Shown here piece after piece: positions 1-5,767 of a stretch of 6,169 bases of DNA. Positions within the stretch are counted from its first letter, which is position 1; every line of letters begins with the position of its first letter. The notes beneath the pieces are model-generated. The model was not told the origin of the DNA and did not search any database. It saw only the letters and a program-made list of their open reading frames with translations. Source of the DNA: Flavobacteriales bacterium (GTDB taxonomy: Bacteria; Bacteroidota; Bacteroidia; NS11-12g; UBA955); NCBI GenBank assembly GCA_947464515.1, contig CANHXF010000112.1, positions 1 to 6,169 on the forward strand, read 5' to 3'. A program made the translations under genes and the position numbers.

Positions 1-539
1 AGATTATAGCCTCTTTGTCGTCCGGGCGTGAGTTTCTCAAATGCGATTTTCAATTCTGGCAATTCTTCGAATTTTAACACTAACTCCTGACAAAGTTCGA
101 GTTGCGATGGGTCTGGTTTCGGGATTTTTATACCTGATTTTTCAATTTCAATAGCCTCTTGGATATACTGAGAGATGATGGTGCTGTGCTCTATTATTTG
201 CTCGGGGCTGGTAAACTTAAGTAGTCGCATCGTTTGAGAATTTTCTCCCGCTTTTTGTAGTAGTTGATGCGTATCGGTAAGTAAAACGCCTTTGAAAAAA
301 CTCAATGAACAGAATTCTTTGAAGGCGCCAATCATCAGGATGTTTTTATTGTCTGAGTTGCTGTAACATGGGAATCCCCATTTGATTTCCTCCTTTAGTC
401 CGGTATTAAGCATTATTTCTCTAAGGAGATGCAAAGCCTCGCTCCAAGTATGAACTTTGCACTGTGGTGTATCAAAGTATTTGCAACGACCGCAACCAGA
501 GGTGAGAAAATGATCAACCGTTGAAATTTTCATAGCCAT
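1..539 (-). CDS. YdeI/OmpD-associated-like (DUF1801-type) protein, 3' end outside the window
   Basis: The open frame runs 179 codons from ATG at 539 off the left edge, so the C-terminus is missing. A second ATG at 533 (Met3) is an equally possible start. I recognise the uncharacterised YdeI-like family, whose members are about 190-200 residues, by the order of conserved blocks: GCGRC near residue 15, CKVHTW at 27-32, a KWGFPCY block at 54-59, a GAFKEFCSLSFFKG block at 71-84, and TPGRQRGY at 171-178. No signal peptide or membrane segment is visible, so it is probably cytosolic. Residues C16, C19, C27 and H30 are spaced C-x2-C-x7-C-x2-H, which could bind a metal; that is inference. The ATG lies 7 bases after the stop codon of the VF530-family gene, so the two are probably co-transcribed. 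The biochemical role is unknown; only the family call is secure. Confidence 0.85.
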   Translation of the reverse strand, partial: MAMKISTVDHFLTSGCGRCKYFDTPQCKVHTWSEALHLLREIMLNTGLKEEIKWGFPCYSNSDNKNILMIGAFKEFCSLSFFKGVLLTDTHQLLQKAGENSQTMRLLKFTSPEQIIEHSTIISQYIQEAIEIEKSGIKIPKPDPSQLELCQELVLKFEELPELKIAFEKLTPGRQRGYN

Positions 540-546
540 TGTTTGA

Positions 547-756
547 TTATTTGGTTTTAAATCGGATATAAAGGTCTTCTACTTTTTTTCTGGCCCACGG
601 CGTTTTTCTTAGGAATTTCAAGCTCGATTGCACGCTGGGATTTTCGTAAAAGCAATTAATCCGAACGCGATCGGCCAATCCTTCCCATCCGTATTTCTCT
701 TGTAACTCGATGATGATTCGCTCCAGGGTGATGCCGTGTAAGGGGTCGTTTGACAT
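547..756 (-). CDS. VF530-family (DUF2132) small putative nucleic-acid-binding protein
   Basis: This gene encodes 69 residues beginning MSNDPLHGITLE, the typical N-terminus of the VF530 (DUF2132) family. It continues with the hallmark blocks YGWEGLADR (about 22-30) and NPSVQSSLKFLRKTPWAR (about 39-56). Members are about 65-80 residues, so it is full length. Family knowledge: the Vibrio fischeri protein has a solved structure, and nucleic-acid binding was proposed from it. No cellular role is established. I chose ATG 756 because homologs start there; an in-frame TTG at 780 would add eight residues encoded by the terminator hairpin. The protein is small and basic at its C-terminus (RKKVEDLYIRFKTK). 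It begins just after the T-tract of the katG terminator and is followed 7 bases later by the YdeI-like gene, so the two probably form an operon. Confidence 0.88.
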   Translation of the reverse strand: MSNDPLHGITLERIIIELQEKYGWEGLADRVRINCFYENPSVQSSLKFLRKTPWARKKVEDLYIRFKTK

Positions 757-760
757 GGGA

Positions 761-803
761 TTAAAAAAAAGGAACCGCAAACTTAATTCAAGTTTGCGGT
801 TCC
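761..803 (-). terminator. Intrinsic terminator of katG
   Basis: A perfect 14-bp inverted repeat (GGAACCGCAAACTT at 771-784 and its complement at 790-803) encloses a 5-base loop. Read on the minus strand, the stem is followed directly by eight T residues (763-770). It starts 20 bases beyond the katG stop codon. On the plus strand the hairpin is followed by only two T residues, so it should act on leftward transcription only. Confidence 0.9.
778..785 (-). promoter_or_regulatory. Candidate -7 promoter element for the VF530/YdeI-like operon, inside the katG terminator
   Basis: On the minus strand the bases read TAAGTTTG, a full match to the Bacteroidota -7 consensus TAnnTTTG. Transcription would start roughly at 770-773, giving a leader of about 15 bases before ATG 756. 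No convincing TTTG-type -33 element lies 19-21 bases upstream, so this is a candidate only. The alternative is that the operon depends on read-through from katG. Confidence 0.35.
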
Positions 804-823
804 TTGGTGAGTTGTTAATGAAA

Positions 824-3043
824 TCAGATATCGAATCGGTCTAAATTCATCACTTTGTGCCATGCGGCAACAAAATCCTTGACAAATTTTGATTCGGCAG
901 ATTTATATCCATAAACTTCCGCGATGGCTCTCAATTCTGAGTGTGAACCCATGATAAGATCTACACGTGTTCCCGTCCACAAGGTTTCTCCCGTTGTGCG
1001 ATGTTTGCCAACGAATTCGTCTTGTTTGTCAGAAACTGCCGACCAAGTGGTGTTGATGTCCATTAGGTTGACGTAGAAATCGTTCGTAAGGGCTTCTGGA
1101 CGCTTGGTGAATACACCGTGGTTAGAATTGTCGAAGTTGGTGTTCAAAACACGCATTCCACCCAATAATACTGCCATTTCTGGAGCAGTTAAATTAAGCA
1201 ACTGCGCTTTGTCGATCAATAACTCTTCAGACGCACCCAATCTGTGGTTGCTGTTGTAGTTTCTGAAAGCATCTGCTTGGGGTTCCAATACAGAGAAGGA
1301 AGCGACATCGGTTTCTTTTTCGCTTGCATCGCCTCTACCTGGGGTAAAGGGAACGGCAACGGTATGACCTGCATTTTTGGCAGCCATTTCAACGCCAACG
1401 CATCCACCCAAAACGATAGTATCGGCTAGTGAAATGCCTTTGCCATTGGATTGGCTGTTGTTGAAGGCTTTTTGAATATTTTCTAGGGTGTCGATTACGT
1501 GACCCAACTGACTTGGATTGTTTGCTTTCCAATATTTCTGTGGAGCCAAACGAACACGAGCGCCATTTGCACCACCGCGCTTGTCTGAGCCACGGAAAGT
1601 AGAGGCAGAAGCCCAAGCCGTTGAAACCAATTGAGATACGGTTAAGCCAGATGCCTCAATTGAATTCTTTAATGAAGTGAAGTCGGCTGAATCTAGTGCT
1701 GTATATGTAGGTTTTGAAATCGGGTCTTGCCAAATCAATACTTCCGCTGGAACATCTGATCCCAAATAACGGTCTCTCGGTCCCATATCGCGGTGTGTTA
1801 ATTTGAACCAAGCACGAGCGAAAGCATCGGCAAATTCCTCTGGGTTTTCCAAGAAACGACGAGAAATTTTCTCATACGATGGATCTAAACGCAAAGCCAA
1901 ATCGGTTGTTAGCATAAACGGAGCGTGTTTTTTTGACGCATCGTGGGCATCCGGTACTAAGCCTTCGCCGGCATTGCCTTTGGGCTTCCATTGTTGCGCG
2001 CCTGCTGGACTTTTTGTGAGTTCCCATTCGTATCCAAATAAGTTCTCAAAGTAATTGTTGCTCCATTGGGTTGGGGTTGTTGTCCATGCACCTTCCAATC
2101 CGCTTGTGATGGTGTCGCCTGCGTTTCCAGTTCCAAAAGTGTTTTTCCATCCCATGCCTTGCATCGCGATATCAGCTCCGGCAGGTTCTGGACCGACGTG
2201 TTTGCTAGGATCAGCGGCACCATGTGTTTTACCAAATGTATGTCCGCCAGCAATCAAAGCTACCGTTTCGATATCGTCCATTGCCATTCTTGCGAAAGTT
2301 TCGCGAATGTCTTTTGCTGAAGCGATAGGGTCGGGGTTGCCGTTAGGGCCTTCTGGATTTACATAAATCAATCCCATTTGAACTGCGGCCAAAGGATTCT
2401 CTAATTCGCGGTCACCTACGTAGCGCTTATCTTCGAGCCATTTACGCTCAGAGCCCCAGTATACTTCTTCGGCTTCCCATACATCGGCGCGACCGCCAGC
2501 GAAACCAAATGTTTTGAATCCCATGGAATCAAGGGCGACATTTCCTGCCAAAATCATCAAATCGGCCCAAGAAATTTGTTGACCGTATTTTTGTTTGATA
2601 GGCCAAAGCAATAAACGCGCTTTGTCTAAGTTAGTATTGTCGGGCCAGCTATTTAATGGAGCAAATCGTTGCATTCCAGCGCCTGCTCCACCGCGACCAT
2701 CCGATGTACGGTAGGTTCCCGCGCTATGCCAAGCCATACGGATAAAAAATGGTCCGTAATGACCGTAATCTGCAGGCCACCAATCTTGTGAAGTTGTCAT
2801 CACCTCGATGATGTCTTGCTTTAAGGCGTTTAGGTCGAGGTTTTTAAATTCCTCGGCGTAGTTGAAGTCGCTGCCTAAAGGATTGGAAAGATTAGAATGT
2901 TGACGTAAAGCGTTTAAATTCAATTGGTTTGGCCACCAGTCTTGGTTGCTTGTTCCAGCACCCGCTACTTTTGGGCTTTGTCCATGATTGAACGGGCATT
3001 TTGCTTCCCCGCTTGGATTTCCGGTATGATGTGAATCTGACAT
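824..3043 (-). CDS. katG: Catalase-peroxidase KatG
   Basis: A full-length 739-residue bifunctional heme enzyme that removes hydrogen peroxide by catalase and peroxidase activity. By alignment from memory with M. tuberculosis KatG, the distal triad is R102, W105 and H106 (in IRMAWHSAGTYR). The proximal set is H268 (GGHTFGKTH), W320 and D381. The Met-Tyr-Trp adduct required for catalase activity can form from W105, Y227 and M253, and the mobile arginine is R418 (HRDMGP). The C-terminal half is the usual non-heme duplicate: A478 stands where the distal His would be and R631 where the proximal His would be. The N-terminus has the common KCPFNH motif and no signal peptide, so it is cytosolic. ATG 3043 gives the family-typical start; its leader is A/T-rich without a Shine-Dalgarno sequence. 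It is probably transcribed alone, with its own promoter region upstream and a strong terminator downstream. No defect is seen. Confidence 0.98.
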   Translation of the reverse strand: MSDSHHTGNPSGEAKCPFNHGQSPKVAGAGTSNQDWWPNQLNLNALRQHSNLSNPLGSDFNYAEEFKNLDLNALKQDIIEVMTTSQDWWPADYGHYGPFFIRMAWHSAGTYRTSDGRGGAGAGMQRFAPLNSWPDNTNLDKARLLLWPIKQKYGQQISWADLMILAGNVALDSMGFKTFGFAGGRADVWEAEEVYWGSERKWLEDKRYVGDRELENPLAAVQMGLIYVNPEGPNGNPDPIASAKDIRETFARMAMDDIETVALIAGGHTFGKTHGAADPSKHVGPEPAGADIAMQGMGWKNTFGTGNAGDTITSGLEGAWTTTPTQWSNNYFENLFGYEWELTKSPAGAQQWKPKGNAGEGLVPDAHDASKKHAPFMLTTDLALRLDPSYEKISRRFLENPEEFADAFARAWFKLTHRDMGPRDRYLGSDVPAEVLIWQDPISKPTYTALDSADFTSLKNSIEASGLTVSQLVSTAWASASTFRGSDKRGGANGARVRLAPQKYWKANNPSQLGHVIDTLENIQKAFNNSQSNGKGISLADTIVLGGCVGVEMAAKNAGHTVAVPFTPGRGDASEKETDVASFSVLEPQADAFRNYNSNHRLGASEELLIDKAQLLNLTAPEMAVLLGGMRVLNTNFDNSNHGVFTKRPEALTNDFYVNLMDINTTWSAVSDKQDEFVGKHRTTGETLWTGTRVDLIMGSHSELRAIAEVYGYKSAESKFVKDFVAAWHKVMNLDRFDI

Positions 3044-3045
3044 AT

Positions 3046-3063
3046 GTTATTTTTAATTATAAC
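3046..3063. repeat. A/T-rich imperfect palindrome in the katG leader
   Basis: GTTAT (3046-3050) and ATAAC (3059-3063) are perfect inverted arms, with further TTAA symmetry at the centre (3053-3056), so 14 of 18 positions are symmetric. It ends 2 bases before the katG start codon. It loosely resembles A/T-rich Fur/PerR-type operators but does not fit the 7-1-7 PerR spacing. It could equally be the A/T-rich leader usual in this phylum. Confidence 0.35.
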
Positions 3064-3070
3064 ACAAAGT

Positions 3071-3088
3071 TCACGATTTTGTTCGTGA
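3071..3088. repeat. Inverted repeat upstream of katG, candidate operator
   Basis: TCACGA (3071-3076) and TCGTGA (3083-3088) form a perfect 6-bp inverted repeat with a 6-base spacer, about 28-45 bases upstream of the katG ATG. It lies between the best -7 candidate and the start codon, where a repressor site or a weak mRNA hairpin could act. No regulator can be assigned from sequence alone. Confidence 0.4.
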
Positions 3089-3100
3089 TTGCTGATTCAG

Positions 3101-3133
3101 AAAATGTAAACTTTATGAAATTTTCTTGTAAAA
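3101..3133 (-). promoter_or_regulatory. Candidate katG promoter
   Basis: On the minus strand, TACATTTT (3101-3108) matches TAnnTTTG at 5 of its 6 fixed positions. TTTT (3130-3133) stands 21 bases upstream as a weak -33 element. A start near 3095 would leave a leader of about 50 bases containing both inverted repeats. A second -7 candidate, GAACTTTG (3065-3072), also matches 5 of 6 but has no -33 partner. Confidence 0.35.
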
Positions 3134-3212
3134 TTACGGATCGATGAATTGCCTCTATTTTGACAGTGGCTAATACTCAAAATGTAATGGTACTGTAATC
3201 TGTGGCGCAGAA

Positions 3213-4610
3213 TTACATGTATCCCAATGTTTTCAGCATGCTCTTGTAACTCTGCTCTTTAGAGAACAAACGGAAGTGATGGTCGCCGTTTTCATCGCGA
3301 TCAATAATCACGTGTTTTGGCGCTGGGGTAAGACAGTGTTGAATTCCACCATACCCTCCAATACTTTCCTGATATGCGCCCGTGTTGAAGAATCCCAAGT
3401 ACAATGGATCCGCTGGGTCGTATTTTGGAAGATAAATCGCGTTTACGTGTTGCTCTGAGTTGTAGTAATCGTCGCTATCGCAGGTGATGCCACCCAACAA
3501 TACGCGTTCTTGCTCTTCATTCCAACGGTTTATGGGGAGCATGATAAATTTCTTGTTGATTGCCCAAGCATCGGGAAGGGTAGTCATAAAGCTCGAATCG
3601 ATCATATTCCATTTTTCACGATCGTTTTGTGATTTTTGGTCGAGGACAGAATAGATGTTTCCTCCGGCTTCTCCCACGGTGAATGATCCAAATTCTGTGA
3701 AGATATTTGGCTCAGGGATGTTGTTCTCTGTACATACTTGCTTGATCTGACTCACGATTTCCGTGGCCATGTATTCGTAATCGTAATCAAATGTAAGTGA
3801 GTTTTTGATTGGGAATCCACCGCCAATATTCAGGGTATCAAGATCAGGGCATTCCTGCTTGAGTTCGCAATACACCTTTAAACACTTGTGCAATTCGTTC
3901 CAATAGTAAGCGGTGTCGTAAATGCCCGTATTGATAAAGAAGTGGAGCATTTTCAACTTCACGTTTTTATTCTTTTTTACTTTGGTTCTGTAAAAGTTGA
4001 CCAAGTCTTTGTATCCGATGCCTAATCGCGAAGTATAAAATTCGAATTTGGGTTCTTCTTCCGCGGCAATTCTAATTCCAACTGTAACGGGTTTGTCGGT
4101 GTATTGGGTAAGTAAGTCAATTTCATTGCTGTTATCCATGACAGGAATTACGTTTGTCCAATCGTTATTGATCAGATTTGCAATGTTTTCGATGTAGTTT
4201 TCCTTCTTGAATCCGTTGCAAACGATGAACTTGTCTTTGCTGATTTTCCCTTGTTCAAAGAGGTTCTCTAGGATGTTTATATCAAAGGCCGACGATGTTT
4301 CGATGTGTACGTTGTTCTTGAGCACTTCATCGATGACGTGTGAGAAGTGATTGCTCTTTGTACAATAGCAATAGTAGTATTTACCTTGGTAGTCGGCTTT
4401 GGCGATGGCCACATTGAACCAAGTTCTTGCCTTTTGGATATTCTCGGATATCTTAGGTAAGTAGGTGAATTTCAATGGTGTCCCGTATTGTTCAATCAGG
4501 TCCATCATAGGAATTCCGTGGAATTCTAAATTGTCGTTACTGTCTAACTTGAACTCTTCTGTGGGGAAGTAGAAAGTTTGGTTGATTAGGTCAACGTACT
4601 TGTTTTTCAA
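3213..4610 (-). CDS. Arginine decarboxylase-like PLP enzyme (fold type III, flavobacterial short form)
   Basis: A 465-residue PLP-dependent decarboxylase of the alanine racemase/ODC fold. I recognise the form that flavobacterial genomes label arginine decarboxylase (arginine to agmatine, polyamine route). Visible parts in order: the PLP Schiff-base lysine K85 (CYCTKSN), HFFIN near 223, the glycine-rich phosphate-binding GGGFP at 263-267, TEFGSF at 305-310 in place of the usual EPGR loop, GGITCDSDD at 373-381 with the catalytic C377 and D378 from the partner subunit, and GAYQES at 411-416 with the PLP-contacting Y413. It is much shorter than the roughly 630-residue SpeA. The start is the TTG at 4610: homologs begin with the same MxxKYxDLI block, an in-frame stop lies 18 bases upstream of the start codon, and the next in-frame ATG would remove 34 conserved residues. 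It is divergent from mdh. Substrate is inferred from family; ornithine, diaminopimelate or carboxynorspermidine cannot be excluded by eye. Confidence 0.88.
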   Translation of the reverse strand: MKNKYVDLINQTFYFPTEEFKLDSNDNLEFHGIPMMDLIEQYGTPLKFTYLPKISENIQKARTWFNVAIAKADYQGKYYYCYCTKSNHFSHVIDEVLKNNVHIETSSAFDINILENLFEQGKISKDKFIVCNGFKKENYIENIANLINNDWTNVIPVMDNSNEIDLLTQYTDKPVTVGIRIAAEEEPKFEFYTSRLGIGYKDLVNFYRTKVKKNKNVKLKMLHFFINTGIYDTAYYWNELHKCLKVYCELKQECPDLDTLNIGGGFPIKNSLTFDYDYEYMATEIVSQIKQVCTENNIPEPNIFTEFGSFTVGEAGGNIYSVLDQKSQNDREKWNMIDSSFMTTLPDAWAINKKFIMLPINRWNEEQERVLLGGITCDSDDYYNSEQHVNAIYLPKYDPADPLYLGFFNTGAYQESIGGYGGIQHCLTPAPKHVIIDRDENGDHHFRLFSKEQSYKSMLKTLGYM

Positions 4611-4642
4611 TGTCTTTTTGTCTTTAGATTATAAAACGATTG

Positions 4643-4650
4643 CAAAAGTA
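4643..4650 (-). promoter_or_regulatory. Candidate -7 promoter element of the decarboxylase gene
   Basis: The minus strand reads TACTTTTG, a full match to TAnnTTTG, followed by C. Transcription from about 4636 would give a leader of about 26 bases before the TTG start. The expected -33 position (about 4670) is an A-tract on this strand rather than TTTG, so that half is weak. Confidence 0.5.
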
Positions 4651-4694
4651 AGTGAGTTGGATTGATTTTTTTTAATTAATGTAAATGAGTTGGA
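4648..4694. repeat. 14-base direct repeat in the divergent promoter region
   Basis: GTAAGTGAGTTGGA (4648-4661) and GTAAATGAGTTGGA (4681-4694) are identical at 13 of 14 positions and spaced 33 bases start to start, close to three helical turns. The left copy overlaps the decarboxylase -7 element, and the right copy ends about 30 bases before the mdh -7 candidate. It may be a regulator site or a small local duplication. Confidence 0.6.
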
Positions 4695-4723
4695 ATTTTC
4701 GCAAAAGATCGTTTTGGATTTTG

Positions 4724-4731
4724 TAAATTCG
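4724..4731 (+). promoter_or_regulatory. Candidate -7 promoter element of mdh
   Basis: TAAATTCG matches TAnnTTTG at 5 of 6 fixed positions and is followed by C, as often seen in this phylum. A start near 4738 would leave a leader of about 20 bases to ATG 4759. The -33 element is weak (TTTC at 4697-4700, spacer 23). Confidence 0.45.
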
Positions 4732-4758
4732 CGCTACCAAAAGAAAAATCACATCGTC

Positions 4759-5682
4759 ATGAGCAAAATCAGTGTCATCGGAGCAGGAAACGTAGGCGCA
4801 AGCTGTGCGGAGTACATTGCAATCAAAAATTTCGCAGCAGAAGTAGTGCTGTTGGACATCAAGGAAAACTTCGCCGAGGGAAAAGCCTTGGATTTGATGC
4901 AAACGGCGGCCCTTAATGGGTTTGACACGCGTATCTCGGGTAGTACAAATGATTACACCAAGACCGCTGGAAGTGATGTGGTTGTGATTACAAGTGGTAT
5001 TCCACGTAAGCCAGGAATGACGCGTGAGGAGTTGATTGGCATCAATGCCGGAATCGTTAAAACTGTGATGGAGAATTGTTTGGCTCATTCGCCGAATGCT
5101 ATTTTTGTTATCGTAAGTAATCCTATGGATACAATGACCTATTTGGCAAAATCAAATGCAGGTGTGTCAAAGCATAAGATTATTGGTATGGGTGGCGCAC
5201 TTGACTCAGCTAGATTTAAATATTATTTGTCGACCGCTTTGGGTTGCCCAGCATCTGATGTAGATGGTATGGTTATCGGTGGTCACGGTGATACTACAAT
5301 GATCCCATTGACGCGCATGGCTTCTTACAAAGGTGTTCCAGTGAGTCAAATGTTATCGTCTGATGTGTTGGCGAAAGTAAAAGCTGATACTATGGTGGGT
5401 GGTGCTACATTGACAGGTATGTTGGGAACAAGCGCTTGGTATGCTCCTGGAGCTGCAGTAAGTGTCTTGGTTCAGAGCCTTGTTTGCGATCAGAAGAAGA
5501 TGATGCCTTGTTGCGTTTCTTTGGATGGAGAATACGGTCAATCGGATATCTGCATCGGTGTTCCAGTAATCCTAGGTAAGAACGGTTGGGAGAAAATTAT
5601 TGAATTGGAATTGAATGATGAGGAGAAAGCTGAATTTGAGAAGAGTGCTGCCGCAGTTCGCAGTATGAATTCAGCATTATAA
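4759..5682 (+). CDS. mdh: Malate dehydrogenase (LDH-like, NAD-dependent)
   Basis: A 307-residue cytosolic TCA-cycle enzyme interconverting malate and oxaloacetate with NAD. The N-terminal Rossmann fold has GAGNVG at 8-13, and D33 (VLLDI) is placed to bind the adenosine ribose, which favours NAD over NADP. Substrate residues are R83 and R89 in IPRKPGMTR, N121 in VSNP, and R152. The catalytic pair is D149 (GALDSARF) and H176 (GGHGDT). Arginine at position 83, where lactate dehydrogenases have glutamine, supports malate over lactate. The length suits the bacterial LDH-like MDH group of about 310 residues. The frame is open further upstream to 4690, but the added residues are unlike the family and would span the promoter, so ATG 4759 (MSKISVIGAG) is the start. 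No Shine-Dalgarno sequence is evident. The gene is probably a single unit: it has its own promoter region, shared with the divergent decarboxylase, and a hairpin terminator. Confidence 0.97.
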   Translation: MSKISVIGAGNVGASCAEYIAIKNFAAEVVLLDIKENFAEGKALDLMQTAALNGFDTRISGSTNDYTKTAGSDVVVITSGIPRKPGMTREELIGINAGIVKTVMENCLAHSPNAIFVIVSNPMDTMTYLAKSNAGVSKHKIIGMGGALDSARFKYYLSTALGCPASDVDGMVIGGHGDTTMIPLTRMASYKGVPVSQMLSSDVLAKVKADTMVGGATLTGMLGTSAWYAPGAAVSVLVQSLVCDQKKMMPCCVSLDGEYGQSDICIGVPVILGKNGWEKIIELELNDEEKAEFEKSAAAVRSMNSAL

Positions 5683-5724
5683 ACTAGAATCTCTCGAGTA
5701 TAACTATTCGTATAGATTAGCAGC

Positions 5725-5748
5725 AAAAAGGGCCTTTCGGCCCTTTTT
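5725..5748. terminator. Bidirectional terminator between mdh and the GlmU-family gene
   Basis: AAAAAGGGCC (5725-5734) and GGCCCTTTTT (5739-5748) form a perfect 10-bp inverted repeat with a TTTC loop. A T-run ends the hairpin on each strand, so it can stop mdh transcription rightward and the GlmU-family gene leftward. It lies 42 bases after the mdh stop and 19 bases after the stop of the convergent gene. Confidence 0.92.
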
Positions 5749-5767
5749 GTTTTAGTGTATTTAACGA

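Noticed and set aside
757..780. An eight-residue N-terminal extension of the VF530-family protein from TTG 780
   Set aside because: It is encoded by the terminator stem and T-tract, and homologs start at MSNDPLHG.
1216..2366. Several open frames of 60-100 codons on both strands inside katG (for example 1803-2054 and 2055-2366 plus, 1957-2253 minus)
   Set aside because: They overlap a complete, highly conserved katG, encode low-complexity or family-less proteins, and have no promoter or spacing of their own. They are shadow frames.
3183..3199. Direct repeat of TGTAAT spaced 11 bases, between the decarboxylase stop and katG
   Set aside because: A 6-base A/T-rich repeat is expected by chance in such sequence, and it lies far upstream of the likely katG promoter.
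4690..4758. A 23-residue N-terminal extension of Mdh
   Set aside because: Known MDHs start directly before the GxGxxG strand, and the extension would translate the likely promoter.
4672..5088. A 138-codon minus-strand frame overlapping the start of mdh
   Set aside because: It covers the divergent promoter region and conserved mdh codons antisense. Its translation resembles no family I know and is rich in His and Cys, as shadow frames often are.
5704..5715. Small inverted repeat CTAT-n4-ATAG after mdh
   Set aside because: Four base pairs of mostly A/T are too weak to matter beside the strong terminator that follows.
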